Below are positions 1-6,413 of a stretch of 22,714 nt of DNA, one piece after another; position 1 is the first letter of the stretch, and each line of letters starts with the position of its first letter. This stretch comes from a virus, in IMG/VR virus record IMGVR_UViG_3300006916_000427, positions 1 to 22,714 of that record; one strand, written 5' to 3'. The notes beneath the pieces are model-generated. The model had not been told where the DNA came from. It was given only the letters and a program-made list of their open reading frames with translations, and searched no databases. The translations under genes and the position numbers were made by a program.

Positions 1-455
1 GTAGCAGAGTAAGGACTACGAGGAGCGAGCTTAGTATCTTCAGTGAAAGCTGGATCATCTAACTGCAGGTGACCATAAACTTCATCAGTAGAGATGTGAA
101 CTAGACGAGCGTTATCTACACGAGTAAGTTCTAAGATCTTAGCGGTACCCATTACATTGCTCGTTACACAAGTAAGTGGATCAGTAATAGAACGATCAAC
201 ATGAGACTCAGCAGCAAGATGGAGAATATAATCAATACCTGGAAGGTCTTCGTATGCTCTATCACTAGCAATATCTTCAAAGATAAACTTAACTCGTTTA
301 TCATCAGCAATGTTATAAATATCAGACCCTATACCAAGTTTATCAATAACAAATATCTTATTGATATCATCACGCTTAAGTAATTCATCAATCACATGCG
401 AGCCAATAAAACCAGCACCGCCAGTTACAACATAATTAAATTTATCTATTATCAT
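1..455 (-). CDS. rfbB: NDP-glucose 4,6-dehydratase, C-terminus cut by the window edge
   Basis: About 151 residues are visible, reading leftwards from ATG at 455. Seen: an N-terminal Rossmann motif TGGAGFIGSH (about residues 11-20), LAAESHVDRS (about 78-87), STDEVYG (about 124-130, holding the Asp-Glu pair of sugar-nucleotide 4,6-dehydratases) and the start of the YSATK active-site motif at the edge. This combination is typical of RmlB/RfbB, which turns dTDP-D-glucose (or UDP-glucose in related enzymes) into the 4-keto-6-deoxy sugar, using bound NAD in the cytoplasm. Its start overlaps the stop of the upstream cytidylyltransferase-like gene as ATGA, so the two are probably co-translated. Inferred role: it makes the substrate for the epimerase/reductase at 2549-3403. 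Whether it uses dTDP- or UDP-glucose cannot be told. The family is certain; the C-terminal half lies outside the window. Confidence 0.9.
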   Translation of the reverse strand, partial: MIIDKFNYVVTGGAGFIGSHVIDELLKRDDINKIFVIDKLGIGSDIYNIADDKRVKFIFEDIASDRAYEDLPGIDYILHLAAESHVDRSITDPLTCVTSNVMGTAKILELTRVDNARLVHISTDEVYGHLQLDDPAFTEDTKLAPRSPYSA

Positions 456-1021
456 CTCTCTAATTCTGCAAAGTTACCTTTAAGTATATCCTCTGATGCA
501 TCCTCATCATTTAGTAAAGCTAATACCCTATTGCGTAGCTTTTCATTCTGAATCATAGTCATAGCTGCAATACGATTTTTAAATTTAGTAGTAGACCACT
601 CATGTGATCTGGTGGTGTAAATAACCTCATGGTATAAGTCATCACCAGTAAAGGACTTACCAAGATAATCTTCTCCTAAGATACGGATATCAAGATCAAA
701 GGTCTTCATGAGCTCATAGAGCTCTTCTTCTGTCTGATACATATACACCTCATCGATATGCTTAATAGACATGAGCATCTTATAACGATCATAGTAAGGT
801 ACTACCGGCTTATACTTTGTATTACGAGTAGCGGATGGATCACCATGTAAAAATATAATGAATTTATCACAATGTCTCTTAGCCTCTTCAAAGGTAGCTG
901 TATAACCTGGATGAATGATATCAAAGTTACCAGCGGTAAAGGCAACCACATCCTTAGATCCTTGCGCTTTAAGCTTCTTATAGACAGTACTCTTATGGGA
1001 GTCTACTACTTGGTTATGCAT
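452..1021 (-). CDS. Cytidylyltransferase-like nucleotidyltransferase (HIGH superfamily)
   Basis: A 189-residue protein with the fold pattern of glycerol-3-phosphate, ethanolamine-phosphate and heptose-phosphate nucleotidyltransferases. Seen: AGNFDIIHPGY (residues 30-40, matching G-x-F-D-x-x-H-x-G-H), a KP..PYYDRYKML segment, IDEVYMYQTEEELYELM, DIRILGEDY, and a C-terminal TTRSHEWSTTKFKNRI segment that stands where the ISSTxxR-type motif falls. The second His of the HxGH signature is Tyr here (HPGY, 37-40), an unusual replacement in a residue that binds the nucleotide phosphate. Known family reaction: NTP plus a phosphorylated small molecule gives the NDP-activated molecule plus pyrophosphate. 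The substrate cannot be read from sequence; activated glycerol, heptose or ethanolamine are all possible. The gene overlaps the 4,6-dehydratase by 4 bases, suggesting a shared surface- or virion-glycan role. Confidence 0.75.
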   Translation of the reverse strand: MHNQVVDSHKSTVYKKLKAQGSKDVVAFTAGNFDIIHPGYTATFEEAKRHCDKFIIFLHGDPSATRNTKYKPVVPYYDRYKMLMSIKHIDEVYMYQTEEELYELMKTFDLDIRILGEDYLGKSFTGDDLYHEVIYTTRSHEWSTTKFKNRIAAMTMIQNEKLRNRVLALLNDEDASEDILKGNFAELER

Positions 1022-1036
1022 ACGTTTATATTAATG

Positions 1037-1059
1037 TAGGTATATAAAATAATCAACTA
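1037..1059 (-). promoter_or_regulatory. Candidate middle promoter (TAGTTGATTA box), weak -10
   Basis: On the minus strand a perfect TAGTTGATTA (1059 down to 1050) lies 28 bases before the ATG of the cytidylyltransferase-like gene, as in front of the nuclease and glycosyltransferase genes. The -10 is less clear than in those cases: TACATT or CATTAA fall near the expected place and TATAAA lies closer to the start. The call rests on the shared box, not on the -10. Confidence 0.4.
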
Positions 1060-2532
1060 TTAAGCTAATCCAGATTGATTTATCAAATCGCTCAACTCAA
1101 TACCAAAATCTTCTAGAGTAACATTTCCAAATATTTTTGTTGCTACTATTTTTGTAGTGTATTTACCGCTAGCAAAAACATGTTCGACACTATTTACATA
1201 CCACAACTTTTTGTAATTTTCTTCTTCTTGACCATTTTCAATCCAAATAAATGTATTAGGTCTTCTAATTACACTCCCCTTGACCTTAAATGTAATCGTT
1301 TCGACTATAGTCAAAAAGCTTTTATGTACTAAGTTAGCAATTTTGTTTTTATTTTGAATTATAGAACGGTTTACATCAGTATTACTAGAAGTAGTATTAA
1401 AATTTATATGAAAATCTTTTAACTCTTTAGTATAAACAGGTAAATTCAAACCTACTGGCAAATCCGGTAAATTAATTTTAATAAAGTCTTTTTGTATTTG
1501 TGAAAAATCAGCTGTAGAGGGAGAAGGTATAGATAGGTCCTGACCAGGAATAATTTTATCTAAACGATAATTTCCCCATATAGTGTCTTTTAGTTCACCG
1601 GTATTGGCACGACTAATATTGTATGATTCTATTTTATTATACAACGATGTATTCGGATCACCATCTGCTTCAGCGAAAGGTCCCAACGTAAATTTTTCAG
1701 TATATACATCGCTATAATCACCTTTATTGTTGTTTTCTAAAACTGATCTAACGAATTGTAAATGTCTATCTGATAAAAATGGTCCATACTGCAACTGCCT
1801 AATAACTTCGCTATTGGAGTCTTCAAAATCAGAAAGACGGTTAACAAATCTAAAATAAGAAACTCGACCTAAGTACCCTTCTTCACCCGCAGTTGTTTCT
1901 TTTAGCATTTCTTGCATCGCATCATACACGCTAGGATCGTTACCGTCATGATTATTAAAAGCTGTTTTAATATTAAATTTTACATTAGGAGTAAGGGAAT
2001 CCTTAGTAACAATCGCGTCACCGTCTTGTAGTTCGAAGTTTCCTTTATTAAAAAGATTTGCAAGAGATATAACATCAGTATTATTCTCGTTGTAAAAATT
2101 ACTTAATACCTGTGTTTGTTTTAAAGCAGCTATAAAAGCTTCTTCAAATTCAAATACAACTATCGTATCAATAATATTAATCGTTCCAGACGATGTATTA
2201 CTAATATATCCAATCAATGTGATACACTTATCTTCTGCTGGTATATCAGCAACCTGTTGCAAATCAAGATCTGTTATTTTAATTGCAATGTAAATATCGT
2301 AAGGGCTATTAGTAGTAATATCTAAATTATCTAATATTTTAAATTTGTTATTTATAGAAATGCTACCAGCAAATCCCATCGCTAAAGAAGATTCCCGTAA
2401 ATCTAAACTAAGTACTGCTGCTGGTTCAATAGGAGTAACACTTTCAATAATATCAGCGCCTCGAGTACGTGACATCTTGATTAACGATACGTCGAAATCA
2501 AGATTAGTATTCTCAAAAATATTAAAGCTCAT
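1060..2532 (-). CDS. Putative baseplate hub protein, gp27-like
   Basis: A 490-residue protein without a clear motif. The C-terminal third shows the pattern seen in gp27 and related hub proteins: a helix (about IIQNKNKIANLVHKSF) followed by a beta domain in which a substrate-like ring strand (TFKVKGSVIRRPNTFIWI) leads to KKLWYVNSVEHVF and YTTKIVATKIFG. T4 gp27 ends with a comparable 'position-strand, YVDEVIHEL, Y-rich strand' order, and T4 gp27 is 391 residues, so this would be a longer version. In T4 the gp27 trimer sits between tail tube and spike. A late-type box ATTAAATA lies just upstream, which fits a virion protein, although the neighbours are sugar-metabolism genes. Other possibility: another baseplate or wedge protein of the same beta-rich class. 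No paralogue was recognised in the window. Confidence 0.45.
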   Translation of the reverse strand: MSFNIFENTNLDFDVSLIKMSRTRGADIIESVTPIEPAAVLSLDLRESSLAMGFAGSISINNKFKILDNLDITTNSPYDIYIAIKITDLDLQQVADIPAEDKCITLIGYISNTSSGTINIIDTIVVFEFEEAFIAALKQTQVLSNFYNENNTDVISLANLFNKGNFELQDGDAIVTKDSLTPNVKFNIKTAFNNHDGNDPSVYDAMQEMLKETTAGEEGYLGRVSYFRFVNRLSDFEDSNSEVIRQLQYGPFLSDRHLQFVRSVLENNNKGDYSDVYTEKFTLGPFAEADGDPNTSLYNKIESYNISRANTGELKDTIWGNYRLDKIIPGQDLSIPSPSTADFSQIQKDFIKINLPDLPVGLNLPVYTKELKDFHINFNTTSSNTDVNRSIIQNKNKIANLVHKSFLTIVETITFKVKGSVIRRPNTFIWIENGQEEENYKKLWYVNSVEHVFASGKYTTKIVATKIFGNVTLEDFGIELSDLINQSGLA

Positions 2533-2541
2533 TTACATACT

Positions 2542-2549
2542 TATTTAAT
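2542..2549 (-). promoter_or_regulatory. Late-promoter-like box ATTAAATA for the gp27-like gene
   Basis: The minus strand reads ATTAAATA, then 9 bases, then ATG at 2532. The spacing is 9 rather than the 5 seen at most late boxes in this window, so the predicted transcript would have a leader of about 4 bases. The box overlaps the last base of the preceding gene's TGA stop. Confidence 0.45.
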
Positions 2550-3403
2550 CAAGCAGCTGTGATAGCAGCTAGGCTCTTTTGTAGCGCTTCACGTTCAGTT
2601 GATAAAGTATATCCATATTCTTCCTTTACTTTAGTGGTATCAAGCGTACAGTTTGAACGACCAGCTGCAAGGTTAAGATCTTCAATATCTACCCATGACC
2701 AGTTTAGATTCTCTAACTCGAAACCTCTCATAATATCAACAACATCAGATGTAGAAAGAGGTTCCGGGTTACAAAAGTGGATTGTATCAGTACCTGTTCG
2801 ACCATCCTCTACTAAGGTCTCTATAAAATCAACAAGCTCAGGAATATAAGTCTTAGAGTTGACAGCTTGAATAAGATTATCATACTTATGAATTTTAGTT
2901 AGGTATGACCTATCATGAAGAATATTACAGAACGGCATACGAATACGAATAGTAATACCGAAGTCATTCACTGATTCAAAAGCATGTTTGCTAGTAGAAT
3001 AAAAAGATGCATCGGAATTGAATACACCAAAGTTTGGTTCATCTGCTTCACTCCACGCTTTATCGTAACCTGTAAAGATACAACCAGATGTAATATGGAT
3101 TGGCTGAACGTTTAACTCTTTACATACTCTACTAAACATTAAAGGTACTTGTACGTTATACTTCCAGCAGTCCTCTTTCATGGCTTCTGCCTGGTCAACA
3201 TTCGGCCGACCTGTGAAACCTTGTGCATTAATAAGATAGTCATATTGATGCTCTTTAATTAGATCACGTAGATAATATTCATCTGTGTAATCGTATTCTG
3301 CTTTTGAAAAGACATCAATATCAATTGCAGGATTTTTTGCCATATTGGCTAATACATAACCGCCTACATAACCTCTACCAAGTATAAGTACTTTTTTTCT
3401 CAT
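2549..3403 (-). CDS. UDP/dTDP-4-keto-6-deoxyglucose 3,5-epimerase/4-reductase (NRS/ER-like)
   Basis: A 284-residue extended-SDR protein with a Rossmann motif GRGYVGG (residues 9-15) and catalytic Y135-STS-K139. It resembles plant NRS/ER (UER1, and the C-terminal half of RHM synthases) and the giant-virus rhamnose enzyme more than bacterial RmlD. Seen: NAQGFTGRPNVD (59-70), SGCIFTGYD (106-114), RIRMPF (153-158), TKIHKYDN (169-176) and AGRSNCTLDTTKVK (247-260). From memory of the plant enzyme, a Cys in GCIF and a Lys in the TKI segment act in 3,5-epimerisation; both are present here (C108, K170). The predicted activity is therefore a one-protein conversion of the 4-keto-6-deoxy sugar into activated L-rhamnose, using NADPH. 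Its stop is TGA at 2549-2551 and its start shares TAATG with the small gene upstream. RmlD-type reductase alone is the alternative. Confidence 0.8.
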   Translation of the reverse strand: MRKKVLILGRGYVGGYVLANMAKNPAIDIDVFSKAEYDYTDEYYLRDLIKEHQYDYLINAQGFTGRPNVDQAEAMKEDCWKYNVQVPLMFSRVCKELNVQPIHITSGCIFTGYDKAWSEADEPNFGVFNSDASFYSTSKHAFESVNDFGITIRIRMPFCNILHDRSYLTKIHKYDNLIQAVNSKTYIPELVDFIETLVEDGRTGTDTIHFCNPEPLSTSDVVDIMRGFELENLNWSWVDIEDLNLAAGRSNCTLDTTKVKEEYGYTLSTEREALQKSLAAITAA

Positions 3404-3606
3404 TATTCAAATATTTTATCTATTCGTTCTCGTAGAGTATCTACTCTATCTGCAATATCACATTCCAGGTCTTCAACAATTTCATTCATTAATTGATCTA
3501 ATTCTATATCCTCTATATCCTCTAATAGATCTCGTGCATCATACAATGCTTCTAGGGATTTGTCTACACATTTTTCTAATTTAAAAATGATTGTTGTTTT
3601 TTTCAT
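3403..3606 (-). CDS. Small acidic helical protein, unrecognised
   Basis: A 67-residue protein, rich in Asp, Glu, Leu and Ile. After a short beta-like start (KKTTIIFKLEK) the rest has a leucine/isoleucine spacing that suggests one long helix or coiled coil (about residues 12-65: SLEALYDARDLLEDIEDIEL, then LRERIDKIF). It overlaps the start of the epimerase/reductase gene as TAATG and follows the nuclease gene by 34 bases, so it is probably on the same transcript. No function can be assigned from sequence. Confidence 0.7.
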   Translation of the reverse strand: MKKTTIIFKLEKCVDKSLEALYDARDLLEDIEDIELDQLMNEIVEDLECDIADRVDTLRERIDKIFE

Positions 3607-3640
3607 GTTGTATAAAAGCTATTTATTTAATAACTTTTAA

Positions 3641-4339
3641 TTAACCATTATAAAAAAAGTGTTTTAGTAATTCTTTTACTTCTGCTTTCATATAGTTACC
3701 ATGATACGCTACAAATTTATCTTTATTTAAATAATAAATAACGAGCTTGCGACATTTCTTACCCGTCATCTGCTCGTACAAGTAAGCATATAGCGATAAT
3801 TGCATAGTATAAGTAGAGTGTTCACACACCGATAAATGATCTAGAGGCTCGAGCATCCACTCACCAAAATCTGATCCAAATCTATACCGCTTATTCGTCT
3901 TGAAATCTCCAACCGTAAACGTTCCATCTTTATGTTCATAGATTAGATCAGCTAAACCTGATACTTTAAAATCTTCACTCCAAACTAACTGCTCACATAA
4001 GACTTTATCAAATTTATCTATATTCCACTCACGTGTTTTATCATAGCTTTTATATAACCATCCCCAATTATCTGCTTCATCACCAAAAGTAATATAATCC
4101 TCTAACAGCTTATGAATCTCTGTACCTCTATCACAAGCTTTATTTTTTTCATTCTCCCACATTTCAAGAATCATCTCCTTGGTAACACCCTCTCGTTTCG
4201 CTACTCGTGTCGCGGCACCATCAGCGTCAAATGGTTTTTTATATTTACCTAGTAGGGTTGTTACTGATGTGAATCTCTCACCCGTCTCATCATGAGTATA
4301 AGTATGGTCTTCTTCCCTAAATGTGATAGGAGCTTTCAT
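3641..4339 (-). CDS. PD-(D/E)XK superfamily nuclease (RecB/Cas4-like exonuclease fold)
   Basis: A 232-residue protein with the ordered motifs of the RecB-like PD-(D/E)XK nucleases: RGTEIHKLLE with H76, VSGLADLI with D131, VGDFKTNK with D145 and K147 (D-x-K metal and catalytic residues), and TMQLSLYAYL with Q180 and Y184 (the QxxxY motif). No cysteine cluster of the Cas4 iron-sulphur type is evident. Known family role: metal-dependent DNA cleavage, usually exonucleolytic, in recombination or DNA processing. In T4-like phages such stand-alone nucleases are commonly annotated as exonucleases; the exact substrate cannot be read here. It is preceded by a clear middle-type promoter and no late box, fitting a DNA-metabolism gene expressed before virion assembly. 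Confidence 0.85.
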   Translation of the reverse strand: MKAPITFREEDHTYTHDETGERFTSVTTLLGKYKKPFDADGAATRVAKREGVTKEMILEMWENEKNKACDRGTEIHKLLEDYITFGDEADNWGWLYKSYDKTREWNIDKFDKVLCEQLVWSEDFKVSGLADLIYEHKDGTFTVGDFKTNKRYRFGSDFGEWMLEPLDHLSVCEHSTYTMQLSLYAYLYEQMTGKKCRKLVIYYLNKDKFVAYHGNYMKAEVKELLKHFFYNG

Positions 4340-4351
4340 TACTACAAATAT

Positions 4352-4380
4352 ATTATAATGAAGTTCGTATTAATCAACTA
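4352..4380 (-). promoter_or_regulatory. Candidate middle promoter for the nuclease gene
   Basis: On the minus strand TAGTTGATTA (4380-4371), a 13-base spacer, then a perfect TATAAT (4357-4352). The ATG follows 12 bases after the -10, so the leader would be about 6 bases. A sigma-70 -35 read from TTGATT would be only 14 bases from the -10, too close for normal sigma-70 use but the right geometry for a MotA-like activator box centred near -30. Confidence 0.6.
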
Positions 4381-4387
4381 CCTTTGA

Positions 4388-4395
4388 CATAAATA
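4388..4395 (+). promoter_or_regulatory. Late promoter box CATAAATA (fibre-like gene)
   Basis: CATAAATA followed by the 5-base spacer ATGAT and the ATG at 4401. It matches the T4 late TATAAATA at 7 of 8 positions. The 18 bases from 4388 to 4405 are identical to those at the sheath promoter and start (10992-11009). No Shine-Dalgarno sequence lies in the spacer. Confidence 0.75.
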
Positions 4396-4400
4396 ATGAT

Positions 4401-5075
4401 ATGGCCGGTATTAAAATTAGTGATCTCCCAGCAGCAACTACACCATTAGCTGGAACAGAACAGTTTGCATTAGTTCAAAGCTCCAGTACGAAAGTAGCAA
4501 CAGTAACTAATATTGGTGATGTTTTAAGTAATTCGTTCGTTGCTAAAACTATATATGCTTCTACTTCAGGAGTTTATACAACTGTTCAATCTTCAAGCGC
4601 CACTTGGGATGGTGTTTATTCTTCTTATCAAACGACATCTGCTGACTTCGCTCAAATAGATCAAGATAATACATTTACCGGTACTCAATCATTTAACAAA
4701 CTCAAATCAGGGTTTAATACAAATGCTTGTGGAGCTTATTCAGGCGTATTGGGTGGATATTATAGCGATGCTGCAGGTGGTGGTTCAGCTGTAGCAGGAG
4801 GTAACAATAATGATACCAATGCTAACTTTTCATTTATCGGTGGAGGTGATGATAATGTCATTACTAGTACTGGTGCTGAAGGTGCTGTAGTTGGTGGTAA
4901 TGCTAATAACCTTCGTCATTGCAGAGCTGCTATAGCAGGAGGTTCTGCCGTCGCATCTGTAAGTGCAGAAATGCTTCACGCGCAGAGTTTATTCCTCAAA
5001 ACTCTACCAACATCTGATCCTGGGGTGGTCGGTGTTGTATGGAATTCTAGCGGTACTTTAAAAATCTCTACTTAA
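4401..5075 (+). CDS. Fibre/appendage-type virion protein with YadA-head-like repeats
   Basis: A 224-residue protein in three parts. The N-terminus (MAGIKISDLPAATTPLAGTE) is the kind of opening found in many virion appendage proteins of marine T4-like phages. Residues about 105-185 are Gly/Ala/Asn/Ser-rich and repeat in steps of about 14-20 (YSGVLGGYYSDAAGGGSAVA, FSFIGGGDDNVITSTGAEG, AVVGGNANN), as in the left-handed parallel beta-roll of YadA-type trimeric adhesin heads. The C-terminus (TLPTSDPGVVGVVWNSSGTL) is a short ending also common in such phage proteins. Expected role: a trimeric fibre, spike or decoration touching the host or another virion part. It has its own late promoter. Receptor and virion position are unknown; the repeat assignment is by eye. 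Confidence 0.6.
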   Translation: MAGIKISDLPAATTPLAGTEQFALVQSSSTKVATVTNIGDVLSNSFVAKTIYASTSGVYTTVQSSSATWDGVYSSYQTTSADFAQIDQDNTFTGTQSFNKLKSGFNTNACGAYSGVLGGYYSDAAGGGSAVAGGNNNDTNANFSFIGGGDDNVITSTGAEGAVVGGNANNLRHCRAAIAGGSAVASVSAEMLHAQSLFLKTLPTSDPGVVGVVWNSSGTLKIST

Positions 5076-5078
5076 ATG

Positions 5079-5107
5079 TAGTTGATTATTGCTCGTCTTA
5101 ATATAAA
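5079..5107 (+). promoter_or_regulatory. Candidate middle promoter for the glycosyltransferase gene
   Basis: TAGTTGATTA (5079-5088), a 13-base spacer, then TATAAA (5102-5107), the same arrangement as in front of the nuclease gene. The ATG is at 5119. The TATAAATT at 5102-5109 could also be read as a poor late box, but it lies 9 bases from the start and lacks the final A. Confidence 0.55.
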
Positions 5108-5118
5108 TTATTAATGTA

Positions 5119-6153
5119 ATGAGCGACAAGAGTCCTGAATTTGCAGTCTTTAATATAGAGGGTGGTATCGGTAAGCATATATGCTCTACCGCTGTAGTAA
5201 AGGCATATAAAAATAATCACCCAACAACAAAAGTCATTGTAGTATGTGCATGGCCTGAAATTTATTTAGGTAATAAAGATATAGAACGTGTATATCGGCT
5301 AGGTAATGTACCTTATTTTTACGAGGATTATATATACGCAAAAGATACTGTAGTGTTTTCGCAAGAACCTTATAAAGAGACGAGCCATATTAAGAAACAG
5401 AAACATCTAATTCTTACTTGGTGCAAGATGATTGGCATCGACTATAAAGGTGAAGCACCAAACCTACCTATGAATATGCGCGAGGCTAATTATATTGATC
5501 CGGAATTGTCTAAGATTCAAAAAACAAAACCAATATTACTCTTTCAACCATTTGGCGGGCCTGGTAAAGATCATCAGGCAGATAACTACTCTTGGACGCG
5601 TGATATTCATCCGGAAGTGGCACAACATCTAGTTGACAAGTTAAAGGATCATTATCAGATTATCCATGTGTGTTATGATTTTCATCATAACCTAAATGGC
5701 GTCATTAGATATGAAAAAGTTGTACCTAAGAAAACTCTTTTTAATATGATTCAAATTGCAGATCGTTGCTTATTTGTTGATTCATCATTTCAACATGCAG
5801 CAGCAGCTATGAAAAAAACAGCAACAGTTGTCTGGGTAGGTACGCAACCAGAACTATTTGGTTATGATTTACATACAAATATTAAAGCACCGGTGCAATT
5901 TCCTGAAGGTACTATTGATTCGTATTTGTATGATTATAATTTTACTGGAGCTGGTCATGAGTGTCCATATCAAGATGTGAATCAAATGTTTGATGTAGAC
6001 AGTATATTGAAATCACTCCTACAACCCTCCAAAACAACAGATAAATCTAATACATCTGTACCACAATTTAAAGCACGACCAGATGTAAAAAATACATTTG
6101 GTGTGGCTAAGCGCGCAGCAAACAAAAAAAATCGCAAGAAAACAAACAAATAA
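5119..6153 (+). CDS. Glycosyltransferase family 9-like protein (heptosyltransferase fold)
   Basis: A 344-residue protein that looks like a GT-B glycosyltransferase of the GT9 (ADP-heptose:LPS) type. Seen: an N-terminal glycine loop GGIGKHICSTAVVKAY (residues 15-30) followed by VIVVCAWPEI; the C-terminal half starts with KPILLFQPFGGPGK (137-150) and carries the typical late motif CLFVDSSFQHAAAAM (217-231, D221 and H226) followed by TVVWVGTQP. Members move a sugar from a nucleotide donor onto a glycan. The last 30 or so residues form a basic Lys/Arg/Asn tail (RAANKKNRKKTNK) outside the enzyme fold. Donor and acceptor are unknown; the nearby 6-deoxyhexose genes make rhamnose a reasonable guess, unproven. 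The leading box is of the middle type. Confidence 0.65.
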   Translation: MSDKSPEFAVFNIEGGIGKHICSTAVVKAYKNNHPTTKVIVVCAWPEIYLGNKDIERVYRLGNVPYFYEDYIYAKDTVVFSQEPYKETSHIKKQKHLILTWCKMIGIDYKGEAPNLPMNMREANYIDPELSKIQKTKPILLFQPFGGPGKDHQADNYSWTRDIHPEVAQHLVDKLKDHYQIIHVCYDFHHNLNGVIRYEKVVPKKTLFNMIQIADRCLFVDSSFQHAAAAMKKTATVVWVGTQPELFGYDLHTNIKAPVQFPEGTIDSYLYDYNFTGAGHECPYQDVNQMFDVDSILKSLLQPSKTTDKSNTSVPQFKARPDVKNTFGVAKRAANKKNRKKTNK

Positions 6154-6169
6154 CTAATTATATAAACCC

Positions 6170-6361
6170 ATGAATGAAATTGAACTAACGTTGACCGAAA
6201 ATGAAACTGGTGCCCTTTTTAGGCTTATCGATATAGCAGTAAAATCACAAGGCCTTCAGGTTGCTGAAGCCGCTACTGTTATTTTTAATAAGCTTCAAGA
6301 GCAAGCTAAAGATCAATGGACAGAGACTGAACCTGCAGAGGAAGAGACAGTCGAAGAATAA
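6170..6361 (+). CDS. Small acidic protein, unrecognised
   Basis: A 63-residue protein. It starts with a short strand-like segment (EIELTLTENE), continues with a probable helix pair (ALFRLIDIAVKSQGLQVAEA, then AATVIFNKLQEQ) and ends in an acidic tail (TETEPAEEETVEE). It lies 16 bases after the glycosyltransferase gene, on the same strand, and is followed by a strong terminator, so it is the last gene of that unit. The TATAAA at 6161-6166 sits only 3 bases before the ATG and is too close to be its promoter with confidence. I do not recognise the family. Confidence 0.65.
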   Translation: MNEIELTLTENETGALFRLIDIAVKSQGLQVAEAATVIFNKLQEQAKDQWTETEPAEEETVEE

Positions 6362-6373
6362 CACAACCTAAGC

Positions 6374-6413
6374 AAGCCGGTAGGTTAATATATTAACCTA
6401 CCGGCTTTTTTTT
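6374..6413 (+). terminator. Rho-independent terminator with a 34-base perfect palindrome
   Basis: Bases 6374-6407 are a perfect inverted repeat (AAGCCGGTAGGTTAATA and its complement), followed by an unbroken T run to 6413. It ends the plus-strand unit and sits between two convergent genes. The left flank has only two As, so it should work mainly for plus-strand transcription. Confidence 0.9.

Noticed and set aside
201-383. A 60-codon plus-strand open frame within the dehydratase gene.
   Set aside because: It is antisense to a clearly recognisable rfbB frame and has no motif or ribosome site.
3607-3640. AAATAAATAGC upstream of the 67-residue gene as a late box.
   Set aside because: It lies 13 bases from the ATG, does not match the 5-base rule, and the gene appears to be read through from the nuclease gene's middle promoter.
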